DNA from: Marinobacterium alkalitolerans
Lineage (GTDB): Bacteria; Pseudomonadota; Gammaproteobacteria; Pseudomonadales; Balneatricaceae
Reading direction: 5' to 3'
DNA length: 49,690 nt
Assembly (NCBI RefSeq): GCF_017776525.1
Contig: NZ_JACVEW010000025.1
Coordinates: forward strand, 1 to 49,690
In this document: positions 28,347 through 39,050 of the stretch, in pieces
Numbering within the stretch: position 1 is the first letter of the stretch
Layout of the letters: each line of letters starts with the position of its first letter
Translations under genes and position numbers: made by a program
The notes under the pieces: model-generated
Database searches by the model: none
Told to the model about the DNA's origin: nothing
The model's input: only the letters and a program-made list of their open reading frames with translations

Positions 28347-29891
28347 TTACCAAGTTTGGGTAGACTTGAACTTCTCGATGCCAGCCTTGAACTGAGCCGC
28401 GATTTCATCGTTGTAATCGCCTTTCTCGTTCACTTTCGCCATCAGATCAGCGTGTTCGCTGTTGAAGTAGGCGATCAGGGCTGCTTCAAATGCACCGATC
28501 TTGTTCAGCTCGACACCCTTCAGGAAACCTTCGTTGGCAGCGTACAGGCTCAGACCCATCTCGGCGACGGACATCGGAGAGTACTGTTTCTGCTTCATCA
28601 GCTCGGTAACGGCCTGGCCGTGTTCCAGCTGTTCACGAGTAGCATCATCCAGGTCAGAAGCGAACTGGGCGAAGGCCGCCAGCTCACGGTACTGCGCCAG
28701 TGCCAGACGCACACCACCACCCAGCTTCTTGATGATCTTGGTCTGAGCAGAACCACCCACTCGGGATACGGACAGACCTGCGTTGATCGCAGGACGTACA
28801 CCGGAGTTGAACAGGTCCGCTTCCAGGAAGATCTGGCCGTCGGTGATGGAGATTACGTTGGTCGGTACGAACGCGGATACGTCGCCACCCTGGGTTTCGA
28901 TGATCGGCAGGGCGGTCAGAGAACCGGTCTGGCCTTTCACTTCGCCATTGGTGAACTGTTCGACGTAGTCGGCATTAACACGGGACGCACGTTCCAGCAG
29001 ACGGGAGTGCAGGTAGAATACGTCACCCGGGTAAGCTTCACGGCCCGGCGGACGACGCAGCAGCAGAGAGATCTGACGATATGCCCAAGCCTGCTTGGTC
29101 AGGTCGTCAAATACGATCAGTGCGTCTTCACCGCGGTCGCGGAAGTATTCACCCATTGCACAGCCGGCGTACGGTGCCAGGTACTGCATGGCAGCCGGAT
29201 CGGCAGCGCCTGCAGCCACGACGATGGTGTGATCCATCGCACCGTGTTCTTCCAGCTTGCGTACCACGTTGGCGATAGTGGACTGCTTCTGTCCGATCGC
29301 AACGTAGATACACTTGATGCCGGTACCTTTCTGGTTGATGATCGCGTCGATCGCAATGGCGGTTTTACCGATCTGGCGGTCACCGATGATCAGCTCACGC
29401 TGACCACGACCTACCGGTACCATTGAGTCGATCGCTTTCAGACCGGTCTGAACCGGCTCATCAACGGACTGACGTGCGATAACGCCCGGCGCAACCTTTT
29501 CAACTGCGTCGGTGATTTTCGCTTCGATCGGTCCCTTACCGTCGATCGGGTTACCCAGCGCGTCAACGACGCGACCGAGCAGTTCCGGACCCACCGGTAC
29601 TTCCAGGATTCGACCAGTACAACGGGCAGTCATGCCCTCTACCAGACCCTGGTAGTCACCCAGTACTACGGCGCCTACAGAGTCGCGTTCCAGGTTCAGC
29701 GCCATACCGTAGACGCCACCCGGGAATTCAATCATCTCGCCGTACATGACGTCGGCAAGACCGTGGATCAGGATAATACCATCGGAAACGCTGACGATGG
29801 TGCCCTCGTTACGGGCTTCAGAAGACACGTCGAGCTTTTCGATGCGCTTCTTGAGAATCTCGCTGATCTCAGAAGGATTCAGTTGCTGCAT
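28347..29891 (-). CDS. atpA: ATP synthase F1 subunit alpha
   Basis: 514-residue non-catalytic nucleotide-binding subunit with P-loop [15 protein letters not shown] (about residues 169-183) and the family end [20 protein letters not shown]. The N-terminal [18 protein letters not shown] helix binds delta. The gene follows atpH with a 15-bp gap. Confidence 0.98.
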   Translation of the reverse strand: MQQLNPSEISEILKKRIEKLDVSSEARNEGTIVSVSDGIILIHGLADVMYGEMIEFPGGVYGMALNLERDSVGAVVLGDYQGLVEGMTARCTGRILEVPVGPELLGRVVDALGNPIDGKGPIEAKITDAVEKVAPGVIARQSVDEPVQTGLKAIDSMVPVGRGQRELIIGDRQIGKTAIAIDAIINQKGTGIKCIYVAIGQKQSTIANVVRKLEEHGAMDHTIVVAAGAADPAAMQYLAPYAGCAMGEYFRDRGEDALIVFDDLTKQAWAYRQISLLLRRPPGREAYPGDVFYLHSRLLERASRVNADYVEQFTNGEVKGQTGSLTALPIIETQGGDVSAFVPTNVISITDGQIFLEADLFNSGVRPAINAGLSVSRVGGSAQTKIIKKLGGGVRLALAQYRELAAFAQFASDLDDATREQLEHGQAVTELMKQKQYSPMSVAEMGLSLYAANEGFLKGVELNKIGAFEAALIAYFNSEHADLMAKVNEKGDYNDEIAAQFKAGIEKFKSTQTW

Positions 29892-29906
29892 TGTTATTCC
29901 TCACAC

Positions 29907-30443
29907 TCAGGAATTCATCGCTTCGGCCAGTTTCGCCAGTCGTGCACGAACGGAACCGTCGATCACAAGGTCATCAGAGCGAACGACCACACCCCCGATG
30001 ATGGATTTATCCACCTGAGATGTCAGTTTCACTTCACGACCCAGCTTGCTGCTGAGGGCTTGCGCCAGTTTTTCCTGCTGCGCGTCATCCATGGCAAATG
30101 CGGTTGTCAGGTCAACATCGACCTTCTTCTCCAGATTTGCTTTCAGGATTTCGAACTGTGCAGCGATTTCCGGCAGCAGGGCCAGACGGCGGTTTTCGGC
30201 CAGCAGGCAAATAAAGTTCTTACCCGCTTCATCGATCTGCTTGGAGCAGATATCGATAACCAGTTCCGCTTTCTGTTCTACCGACAGCGCCGGGTTGCTC
30301 AGCACTCGTGCCAGCTCGCTGTCCTGAGCCGCCTGGGCGGCCAGGGACAGCAGGCTGGACCACTGATCGAGGTTGCCCTTCTCGCGCGCATACTCGAATG
30401 CGGCTTTGGTGTAGGGCCGAGCGACTGTATTGAGTTCAGCCAT
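29907..30443 (-). CDS. atpH: ATP synthase F1 subunit delta
   Basis: 178-residue peripheral stalk subunit (OSCP type) that ties the b dimer to the top of F1. N-terminal helical domain opens with ARPYTKAAFEYAREKGNLDQW; the C-terminal end IIGGVVVRSDDLVIDGSVRARLAKL is characteristic. Twelve bases after atpF. Confidence 0.96.
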   Translation of the reverse strand: MAELNTVARPYTKAAFEYAREKGNLDQWSSLLSLAAQAAQDSELARVLSNPALSVEQKAELVIDICSKQIDEAGKNFICLLAENRRLALLPEIAAQFEILKANLEKKVDVDLTTAFAMDDAQQEKLAQALSSKLGREVKLTSQVDKSIIGGVVVRSDDLVIDGSVRARLAKLAEAMNS

Positions 30444-30455
30444 CGTAAACCTCGC

Positions 30456-31263
<808 letters not shown>

Positions 31264-31304
31264 TCAAGTTTTACAAAAGTAAATCGTTAGCTATCCGATC
31301 GCAC

Positions 31305-32159
<855 letters not shown>

Positions 32160-32173
32160 TCATTCAAAGTTTT

Positions 32174-32596
32174 TCAGGAACCGGTCTTGAACAGCTTCAC
32201 CTGCAGCATCCAGCCGGATAATTGCAGCAGAATGAAGGTGCCAAATAGGGAAAATGGGCTCAGAGGTCGAACCAGCAGGAAGGTAGCACTGAAAAGTGCG
32301 ACCGCCAGCATCATTTTCCCTATTTCGCTCGCGTACATACTGACCAGTACGGTGCGTGCACTGTTGGCATGACGATTACCCAACGCGCGCCAGGTAAAAT
32401 ACAGATTCGGTATCAGGTAGAGGCCGCCCCCCAACAGGGCCGAATAGGCTTCGACCCGGCCAAGCAGCAAACAGGCCGCAGATACGAGCAGTATCAACGC
32501 GGCCTGTAACAAAAAGATGCGCATGAACCCGCGAAAGCTGCGCTGCCCGTGTCGGCTGCGCGCTGCCGGGGCCTGTTCCGCCTCATCTTTTCTCAA
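32174..32596 (-). CDS. atpI: ATP synthase assembly protein AtpI
   Basis: A small membrane protein with four predicted helices (about residues 28-130; FLLQAALILLVSAACLLLG, EIGKMMLAVALFSATFLLV), the c-ring assembly helper coded first in atp operons. I choose TTG 32596, giving 140 residues, because AGGA lies six bases upstream and the operon promoter occupies 32642-32670. The frame is open to a GTG at 32692, but a product from there would have to read through the promoter. An internal ATG at 32524 is a shorter alternative without a better ribosome site. Confidence 0.88.
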   Translation of the reverse strand: MRKDEAEQAPAARSRHGQRSFRGFMRIFLLQAALILLVSAACLLLGRVEAYSALLGGGLYLIPNLYFTWRALGNRHANSARTVLVSMYASEIGKMMLAVALFSATFLLVRPLSPFSLFGTFILLQLSGWMLQVKLFKTGS

Positions 32597-32641
32597 TTCC
32601 GATCCTGTTTTCCGCCTGAACAGTGCCCAAATTGCGGCCCG

Positions 32642-32670
32642 ATTATAGGCATTCCCCCCCATATTCTCAA
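32642..32670 (-). promoter_or_regulatory. Promoter of the atp operon
   Basis: On the minus strand TTGAGA (32665-32670), 17-bp spacer, TATAAT (32642-32647): 11 of 12 consensus bases. Predicted start near 32635 gives a leader of about 39 nt to the TTG of atpI. It fixes the atpI start and shows that atp is transcribed independently of parB upstream. Confidence 0.85.
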
Positions 32671-32739
32671 CTGAAACCGCACGCTTTTGCACTAAGGTCT
32701 TAACGAAATTCGCCTTTGTGTGCGCTCTGTTGATCGGGG

Positions 32740-33633
32740 TCAGCCAAGCAGCTCCAGGATCGCTTCCAGCTCTTCGTGGGATTTGAAATCAATGGCAATT
32801 CGCCCCTTGCCGCGGGCATTGGCCTTGATCGTGACCGGTGCGGAAAAGCGCTGGGACAGCTCACCGGCACGCTGTTGCAGACGCGGGTCCGGCTCAGGCT
32901 CGGCCTTGCGCGCCGGCTGCTCCTCCTGCTGCTGATAGCGCTTGACCAGTTGCTCCGTTTCACGCACAGAAAGCCCCTTGGACACGACCTCATCCGCTGC
33001 CTTGATCTGCATCAGCCCTTCCAGCGCCAGCAGCGCACGGGCATGCCCCATCTCCAGGTCACCGTACTCCAGCATGCGCTTGACCTCGTCACTCAGGCTC
33101 ATCAGGCGCAGGAGGTTGGCGATGGTGGAGCGGGATTTGCCGACCGCATCTGCGACCTGCTGCTGGGTCAGTTCAAACTCGGTCTGGAGGCGATGCAGCG
33201 CCAGCGCCTCTTCCATCGGGTTCAGGTTTTCGCGCTGAATGTTCTCGATCAGCGCCATGGCGATGGCCGCCTCGTCAGGCACATCACGAATCACAACCGG
33301 GATGCGGCTGAGGCCGGCCATCTCGGCGGCCCGCCAGCGGCGCTCACCGGCAATGATTTCGTAACGCCCTTCCGTTTCCAGCGGACGCACGACGATCGGT
33401 TGCATCACGCCCTGGGACTTGATGGAGCTGGCCAGATCTTCCAGTGCCTGGGGCTCCAGATCCCGGCGTGGCTGATAACGCCCACGCTGCAGGCTATCCA
33501 GCGCCAGTTCCTGCAGGCCTGACTGAGACTCATCAGGGGCCGAGCCCTGTTCGGCTACCGCCTGACTGCCTGCCGATACATCTGACAGCAGCGCATCCAG
33601 TCCACGCCCAAGACCACGTTTCTTTGCAACCAT
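32740..33633 (-). CDS. parB: Chromosome-partitioning protein ParB
   Basis: 297-residue parS-binding CTPase. Starts KKRGLGRGLDALLS, has the ParB/Srx CTP motif (GERRWRAAEMAG, about residue 96), ENIQRENLNPMEEALAL, a helix-turn-helix (ELTQQQVADAVGKSRSTIANLLRLM) and a C-terminal dimerisation domain. Its ATG overlaps the parA stop by one base (TAATG). I saw no canonical parS site by eye in the window. Confidence 0.96.
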   Translation of the reverse strand: MVAKKRGLGRGLDALLSDVSAGSQAVAEQGSAPDESQSGLQELALDSLQRGRYQPRRDLEPQALEDLASSIKSQGVMQPIVVRPLETEGRYEIIAGERRWRAAEMAGLSRIPVVIRDVPDEAAIAMALIENIQRENLNPMEEALALHRLQTEFELTQQQVADAVGKSRSTIANLLRLMSLSDEVKRMLEYGDLEMGHARALLALEGLMQIKAADEVVSKGLSVRETEQLVKRYQQQEEQPARKAEPEPDPRLQQRAGELSQRFSAPVTIKANARGKGRIAIDFKSHEELEAILELLG

Positions 33634-34457
33634 TACTCAGCTTCCTGTTCCGTCATAACCGCTTGTTCTGTGTTATTTGTCGCTTCCTGTTCGGTCCGGC
33701 GAATCAATTCTCCCGCCAGTGCCAGGTAGGCCAGCGCACCGCGCGAGTGCTTGTCATACTGCAGGGCCGGCAAACCGTGACTGGGGGCTTCAGCCAGGCG
33801 CACGTTGCGCGGTATCACGGTGCGATAAACGCGATCACCAAAGTACTCCACCAGATGTGATGACACGTCTTTGGTCAGGCTCATGCGCGGGTCGAACATG
33901 GTGCGCAGAATGCCTTCGATCTTGAGCGCGGGGTTCAGGCGCTGATTGATCTTGTTGATGGTGCCCACAAGGGCACTGATCCCCTCCAGGGCATAGTATT
34001 CACACTGCATCGGTATAATCACGCCGGATGAAGCGGACAGCGCATTCACGGTCAGCAGGTTCAGTGAGGGCGGGTTATCGATCAGGATGTAGTCATAGTC
34101 ATCCATCACCGGCATGAGTGCCATTTTCAGGCGAAACTCTCGTCTGGGCAGCTGCAGCAGCTCAACTTCGGCCGCCGTCAGATCACCGTTGGCACCTGCG
34201 ACATGATATCCACACTCGGTATCGGTAATGATGCAGGCCCTGGCATCGGCCTGGTCCGTCAGCAGCTCGTAAACCGAGTGTTCCAGCTGATGCTTGTCTA
34301 TGCCGCTGCCCATGGTGGCATTGCCCTGAGGGTCCAGGTCGATCATCAACACACGCTTGTGGGTCGCAGCCAGGGACGCGGCCAGATTGACACAGGTGGT
34401 CGTTTTACCCACGCCCCCTTTCTGGTTGGTAATGGTGATGATTTTCGCCACGCTCAT
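33633..34457 (-). CDS. parA: Chromosome-partitioning ATPase ParA (Soj)
   Basis: 274-residue deviant-Walker ATPase with KGGVGKTTT at residues 13-21 and DLDPQGNATMGSG. With ParB it segregates the origin region. No N-terminal DNA-binding extension, as for chromosomal ParA. The start overlaps the rsmG stop (ATGA); the C-terminus carries a low-complexity Glu/Gln/Thr tail (EQEATNNTEQAVMTEQEAE). Confidence 0.96.
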   Translation of the reverse strand: MSVAKIITITNQKGGVGKTTTCVNLAASLAATHKRVLMIDLDPQGNATMGSGIDKHQLEHSVYELLTDQADARACIITDTECGYHVAGANGDLTAAEVELLQLPRREFRLKMALMPVMDDYDYILIDNPPSLNLLTVNALSASSGVIIPMQCEYYALEGISALVGTINKINQRLNPALKIEGILRTMFDPRMSLTKDVSSHLVEYFGDRVYRTVIPRNVRLAEAPSHGLPALQYDKHSRGALAYLALAGELIRRTEQEATNNTEQAVMTEQEAE

Positions 34458-35077
34458 ACTCTCCCTAGAACCAGCAGATGCCGCTCCCCGTCAGTGACCG
34501 GCAACTCCAGCCGGTGGCTTTCGAGCAATTTGAAGCCGGGAGGTATCTGCTCGATTTCCGAATCAGGATACAGCCCTTTCATGGCAAGAAAAACTCCTTC
34601 CCGGGTGCAGAGGTGACCGCTCAGGGTCAGCATGTCTGCCAGGGAGGCAAAGGCCCGCGATGCCACCATGTCAAAGGCCGGTTCCTGCACTGATTCAACG
34701 CGCCCGTTGATCACGGACAGGTTTTCCAGGCCAAGCTCGGCCTTCACCTGAACCTGAAACCGGGTCTTCTTGCCGTTGCTGTCCAGAGTCGTCACCGCCA
34801 GATCGGGACGGCAGATGGCCAACGGAATGCCGGGCAACCCCGGACCGCTGCCCACATCCAGCAAACGGCCCTCGCCGATCCAGGGCAGAATACTGAGGCT
34901 GTCGATCAGGTGACGGTTGATCATGGCTGCAGGGTCTCGCACTGCCGTCAGATTATATGCCTTGTTCCACTTCACCAGCAGACCGTGGTAGGCCAGAAGC
35001 ATATCCGTCTGTTCGGGAGTCAGTTCAATCTGCAAGGGCTTGAGGCCTTGCAGCAGTAGCTGCCGATAATCCTGCAT
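34454..35077 (-). CDS. rsmG: 16S rRNA (guanine527-N7)-methyltransferase RsmG
   Basis: 207-residue SAM methyltransferase that modifies G527 of 16S rRNA. Motif I LLDVGSGPGLPGIPLAICRPD and the leading NKAYNLTAVRDP are family signatures. I use ATG 35077, which overlaps the mnmG stop as TGATG; a TTG lies one codon earlier. Part of the coupled chain mnmG-rsmG-parA-parB. Confidence 0.96.
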   Translation of the reverse strand: MQDYRQLLLQGLKPLQIELTPEQTDMLLAYHGLLVKWNKAYNLTAVRDPAAMINRHLIDSLSILPWIGEGRLLDVGSGPGLPGIPLAICRPDLAVTTLDSNGKKTRFQVQVKAELGLENLSVINGRVESVQEPAFDMVASRAFASLADMLTLSGHLCTREGVFLAMKGLYPDSEIEQIPPGFKLLESHRLELPVTDGERHLLVLGRV

Positions 35078-36984
35078 CAATGTGCCGCCTGTTGTGTCTG
35101 GCCACTCGCGGTGGATTTCATGTGTCGTTTTTTCAGATACACCAGCAGCAACGATATCGCGGCCGGTGTCATCCCCTGAATACGGGACGCCTGTGCCAGG
35201 GTAGCCGGTCGCTGTTCGCTCAACTTGGCTTTCAACTCGTTGGAAAGGCCGCTGACCTGCTGGTAATCGAAGTCATCCGGCAGCGCCGTATTTTCCTGAC
35301 GTCGCATCTGCTCGATTTCATCACGCTGACGATCAATATAGCCGGAATACTTGAGCTGAATTTCAACCTGCTCGGCCGCCTGAGCATCCTGCACCGGCTC
35401 ACCCTTGAGTTCTGCCACGTCGGCATAGCCAAGCTCCGGGCGCTTGATCAGGTCTGCCAGGTTGTATTCGCGTCCCAGGGGCGTTTTCAGCTTTTCATTC
35501 AGCGCTTCGGCTTCTGGCGTCGACGGGTGTACCCAGGTGCTGCGCAAACGCTGTAATTCCTGCTCCATCGCTTCGCGTTTGGCCTCAAAGCGCGCCCAGC
35601 GCTGGTCGCCGACCAGCCCCAAATCACGGCCCTTCTCGGTTAATCGCAGGTCCGCGTTATCCTCGCGCAGAATCAGCCGGTATTCCGCCCGGCTGGTGAA
35701 CATGCGATAGGGCTCGGAGGTGCCGTGCGTAATCAGGTCATCCACCATCACTCCGATATAGGCATCATCACGGCGCGGATACCAGCTCTCACGCTCAAGT
35801 GCTTGGGCTGCGGCGTTATAGCCGGCCAACAACCCCTGTGCGCCGGCTTCCTCATAACCGGTGGTGCCGTTGATCTGACCCGCGAAAAACAGGCCGGGCA
35901 CATGGCGTGTTTCCAGCGTGTGTTTCAGATCCTGCGGATTGAAGAAATCATACTCAATGGCATAGCCCGGACGCGTGATATGAGCGTGTTCAAAACCGCG
36001 GATCGAGCGAACCAGTTCCATCTGAACATCAAATGGCAGACTGGTGGAGATACCGTTGGGGTACAGCTCATGGGTTGTCAGCCCCTCGGGCTCCACAAAC
36101 ACCTGATGGCGATCCTTGTCCGCAAAGCGGTTGATCTTGTCTTCAATGGACGGACAGTAACGCGGCCCGATGCCTTCAATCACCCCGGTATACATGGGTG
36201 AACGGTCAAGACCACTGCGAATGATCTCGTGCGTGCGAGTGTTGGTGTGGGTGATGAAACAGTTCACCTGCTGGGGATGTTCATCTGCCGATCCCATGAA
36301 TGACATGACGGGGGTCGGGCTATCGCCCGGCTGAGGTTCCATCACGCTGAAGTCGACACTGCGTGCGTCTATGCGCGGGGGTGTCCCTGTTTTCAGTCGG
36401 TCAACCCGAAACGGCATTTCGCGCAGCCGCTCAGCCAGGCGGATTGACGGTGGATCACCGGCGCGACCACCCGAATGGTGATCCAGTCCGATGTGAATCA
36501 CGCCACCGAGGAAGGTTCCCGCCGTGAGTACTACGGAACGGGCATGAAAGCGAATACCGGTTTGGCTTACGACACCCGCAACGCGCTCGCCTTCCATGAT
36601 CAGGTCATCAGCGGCCTGCTGAAAAATATGCAGATTGGGCTGGTTTTCCAGAATGCTGCGAATGGCAGCCTTGTAAAGCACGCGATCAGCTTGGGCACGA
36701 GTGGCACGCACGGCAGGTCCCTTGCGAGCGTTCAATACCCGGAACTGGATACCGCCTCGATCGGTTGCACGTGCCATGGCACCGTCCAGGGCGTCAATTT
36801 CCTTCACCAGATGGCTTTTGCCAATACCGCCGATGGCAGGATTACAGGACATCTGTCCCAGTGTTTCGATGTTATGGGTCAGGAGCAGGGTTTTTGCGCC
36901 TGTGCGAGCAGCAGCCAATGCCGCTTCTGTCCCGGCATGTCCGCCACCAATCACGATCACATCATAGCGGTCAGGGTAATCCAC
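35077..36984 (-). CDS. mnmG: tRNA uridine-34 carboxymethylaminomethyl-modifying enzyme MnmG (GidA)
   Basis: FAD-dependent partner of MnmE in wobble-uridine modification. FAD-binding [18 protein letters not shown] at the N-terminus, [12 protein letters not shown] signature in the middle, C-terminal helical domain ([16 protein letters not shown]) that binds MnmE. I choose GTG 36984 (giving [14 protein letters not shown] as in homologues) with GAGG six bases upstream, for 635 residues; the frame is open for 20 more codons without conservation. The promoter side faces the oriC candidate; a TATACT -10 lies at 37044-37049 (minus strand). Confidence 0.96.
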   Translation of the reverse strand: MDYPDRYDVIVIGGGHAGTEAALAAARTGAKTLLLTHNIETLGQMSCNPAIGGIGKSHLVKEIDALDGAMARATDRGGIQFRVLNARKGPAVRATRAQADRVLYKAAIRSILENQPNLHIFQQAADDLIMEGERVAGVVSQTGIRFHARSVVLTAGTFLGGVIHIGLDHHSGGRAGDPPSIRLAERLREMPFRVDRLKTGTPPRIDARSVDFSVMEPQPGDSPTPVMSFMGSADEHPQQVNCFITHTNTRTHEIIRSGLDRSPMYTGVIEGIGPRYCPSIEDKINRFADKDRHQVFVEPEGLTTHELYPNGISTSLPFDVQMELVRSIRGFEHAHITRPGYAIEYDFFNPQDLKHTLETRHVPGLFFAGQINGTTGYEEAGAQGLLAGYNAAAQALERESWYPRRDDAYIGVMVDDLITHGTSEPYRMFTSRAEYRLILREDNADLRLTEKGRDLGLVGDQRWARFEAKREAMEQELQRLRSTWVHPSTPEAEALNEKLKTPLGREYNLADLIKRPELGYADVAELKGEPVQDAQAAEQVEIQLKYSGYIDRQRDEIEQMRRQENTALPDDFDYQQVSGLSNELKAKLSEQRPATLAQASRIQGMTPAAISLLLVYLKKRHMKSTASGQTQQAAH

Positions 36985-37104
36985 TGAAGGCCTCACAAGA
37001 TTGCAGGTTATCGCTGGCCGTCTGGCCGAAGAAAAGGCTGACAAGTATAGCGTTCTGTGAAGCGTTAAGAAATGGTCAAAAAATGTTCAGCCTGTTTGAC
37101 CGGC

Positions 37105-37756
37105 CTGTCTTTCTTCTCTTAAGAAAAAGAAAAGATATATATAAGAAAAGATTACTGTGATTGTTTATGTTTAGGGGCGCTCTTTTCTCGGGATATCCAT
37201 TTAAAGGCTAATAGTTTCATGCAGTTACACGAAGTACATCCCTGTCATCCAAATACCGGGAGTCTGGTTGGGGCCTGAGGACAGCCTGTGTGTGAAATGG
37301 CTGTTTATTCACAGGCAAAGTTTGTCCCGCTGTTGCGCACAGTTATTCACCGGTGGATATCACAGCGAACCCCCAACCCGATGTGGATGAATTGTTCCGG
37401 GGAAAAGTCCATCGGTATCCTGTTGGTAATCTGGGCGTAACCGAGTTGTGGGTCAAATAGGATCCACGAAAACTGTGAGTACGCATGTGAACAAACCTGT
37501 GAATGGCTTGTATAACTCTGCCTGAAGTTGAAGAGGCAGTTTGTGGATTAAGTTTGTTGAAATGCACGGCAAACCCTATAAGCCCTTTATTTTCAATGTC
37601 TTATTAGGTTGCCGTATGTGATCAAGTATGTGGAGAACGAGTTTAACCCACACCGATTCAATGGCTTGAATCCGTTGTTGTATGTCATACATACAGTTTT
37701 CAGTGGGAAAAAAATTTTGTGTGGATGAAAAAAATAAGGAAGGGAGGTGTGTATAA
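37105..37756. other. Candidate replication origin (oriC)
   Basis: Non-coding region beside mnmG. On the mnmG side is an A/T-rich stretch (37109-37171) with two 13-mer-like repeats, AAAAGAAAAGATA (37125-37137) and ATAAGAAAAGATT (37141-37153), which match the E. coli 13-mer (complement AAAANAANAGATC) at 12 and 11 of 13 positions. Then come DnaA boxes: exact TTATNCACA at 37305-37313 and 37748-37756 (reverse), and one-mismatch sites at 37343-37351, 37382-37390, 37542-37550, 37629-37637 and 37720-37728. The order mnmG, unwinding element, boxes is that of E. coli oriC. Only two GATC sites are present, so SeqA/Dam control is unlikely. The rest of 36985-37803 contains the mnmG promoter and a hairpin (37760-37780). 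Confidence 0.72.
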
Positions 37757-37759
37757 GTG

Positions 37760-37780
37760 GCGGCCGAGGGGAACGGCCGC
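37760..37780. repeat. GC-rich hairpin between yceI and the oriC candidate
   Basis: GCGGCCG (37760-37766), loop AGGGGAA, CGGCCGC (37774-37780), lying 23 bases after the yceI stop on the minus strand. No T-run follows directly (a weak one appears about 25 bases on). It may reduce transcription from yceI into the DnaA-box cluster. Confidence 0.5.
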
Positions 37781-37803
37781 ACCAGGGAGGCAGTAAAGGG
37801 GCG

Positions 37804-38382
37804 TTACTGACGGATACCCTCAACGCTGAGGATCAGGGTGACTGCTTCAGCATCAGGCCCAAGCTGTGCGTTGATACCGAAGTCTGCCAGGCGAATCTTG
37901 GTGGTGCCTTCAAAGCCGGCACGGTATCCACCCCAGGGGTCTTCACCTTCACCCAGCAGGGCGGCGTCGATCACGACTTCTTTGGTCACACCGTGCAGGG
38001 TCAGATCACCGGTTACCTTCAGACGACCGTTATCCAGTGCTTCCACCCGGGTAGATGTGAAGCCTGCTTCCGGGTAGGTGTTCACGTCCAGGAAATCGCC
38101 GCTGCGCAGGTGCTTGTCACGCTCGGCGTGGTTGGTATCAACACTTGCCGGATCGATGCTGACACGCACTGCACTGTCTTGCGGCTGGTCGGCATCCCAG
38201 CTGAAGGTACCGCTGAAGTCATTGAAGCGACCGTACAGCCAGCTGTAGCCAAGGTGGCTGATTTTGAAGTTGATGAACGCATGCTGGCCCTGGCTGTCGA
38301 TCTGGTAATCAGCCGCCTGGGCGTTCACGCCAGACAGAGCCAGGGATGCGCCAAGGGTAAGACTTGCCAGTACTTTTTTCAT
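37804..38382 (-). CDS. YceI family periplasmic protein
   Basis: 192-residue lipocalin-like protein with a signal peptide (about 1-23, [11 protein letters not shown]) and the family start [28 protein letters not shown]. YceI proteins bind long-chain isoprenoid lipids such as ubiquinone-type molecules. One base separates it from the cytochrome b561 gene, the same pairing as E. coli yceJ-yceI, suggesting a shared quinone- or redox-related role. It ends 48 bases from the last DnaA box of the oriC candidate. Confidence 0.93.
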   Translation of the reverse strand: MKKVLASLTLGASLALSGVNAQAADYQIDSQGQHAFINFKISHLGYSWLYGRFNDFSGTFSWDADQPQDSAVRVSIDPASVDTNHAERDKHLRSGDFLDVNTYPEAGFTSTRVEALDNGRLKVTGDLTLHGVTKEVVIDAALLGEGEDPWGGYRAGFEGTTKIRLADFGINAQLGPDAEAVTLILSVEGIRQ

Positions 38383-38383
38383 A

Positions 38384-38953
38384 TCAGTGTTCCTCCGTTT
38401 GAATCGGGGTCGGTTTAAGCATTCGGATCAGGGTAGTGTCGCGGTCCAACAAGTGGTGCTTGAGTGCGCCTGCGGCATGCAGGGCCGCGAGTCCAAGCAG
38501 GATCATGGCAGCCCAGAAGTGAATCCAGCCGGACAGGTCGGCCTGGTTGTCCAGTCCACTGATCAGCGCAGGCACTTCAAACAGGCCGAAGAAGCTGATG
38601 CCATCCCCTTTTGCGGTTGAGATCAGGTATCCGCTCAGCAGTATGACGGCCAGAAGTCCGTAGAGGAGTCCATGGGTCAGGCTGGCGAGCCGTTTTTCCC
38701 AGGGCTGATGACCCACGGGCGCCTGTGGTGTTGGCTGGCGCCAGCGCCAGAACAGGCGGAAAGCCAGCAGCACCAACAACAGCAGGCCAATGCTCTTGTG
38801 CCAGAAAGGGGCTGTTTTGTACCAGGGACTGTAATAGTTCAGGTCCACCATCCACAGGCCAACAATGGCCAGTCCGATGATGGCAATGGCCATCAACCAG
38901 TGCAGCAGAATGGCGATCCAGCCATAGGATGAGGTGTGGTTGTTGAGTTGCAT
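38384..38953 (-). CDS. Cytochrome b561 (YceJ/CybB-like)
   Basis: 189-residue inner-membrane dihaem cytochrome with four helices. Candidate haem ligands are His18, His52, His94, His145 and His159, in the usual contexts ([29 protein letters not shown]). It probably transfers electrons between quinol and a periplasmic partner. First gene of the b561-yceI pair. The Shine-Dalgarno GGAGG is six bases before the ATG and lies inside an 8-bp inverted repeat (38958-39001). Confidence 0.92.
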   Translation of the reverse strand: MQLNNHTSSYGWIAILLHWLMAIAIIGLAIVGLWMVDLNYYSPWYKTAPFWHKSIGLLLLVLLAFRLFWRWRQPTPQAPVGHQPWEKRLASLTHGLLYGLLAVILLSGYLISTAKGDGISFFGLFEVPALISGLDNQADLSGWIHFWAAMILLGLAALHAAGALKHHLLDRDTTLIRMLKPTPIQTEEH

Positions 38954-38957
38954 ATGA

Positions 38958-39001
38958 CTCCTCCATCAGATGCCGCTATTTTGGCAGCCCGTCTGGAGGA
39001 G
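38958..39001 (-). promoter_or_regulatory. Inverted repeat masking the cytochrome b561 Shine-Dalgarno
   Basis: On the minus strand CTCCTCCA (39001-38994) is fully complementary to TGGAGGAG (38965-38958), which is the ribosome-binding site; an inner TGCC/GGCA stem (38986-38983 with 38974-38971) strengthens the fold. If the transcript starts upstream of 39001, the site would be hidden in a hairpin. Confidence 0.45.
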
Positions 39002-39050
39002 ATGAATGCAGGCATTTGGCAGAAATTGATCGAAAAAACTGATCCTTTGG

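Noticed and set aside
32940-32970. GTTTCACGC-type sequence in parB considered as parS
   Set aside because: Only the left half resembles parS; the right half does not mirror it. No full parS was recognised by eye in the window.
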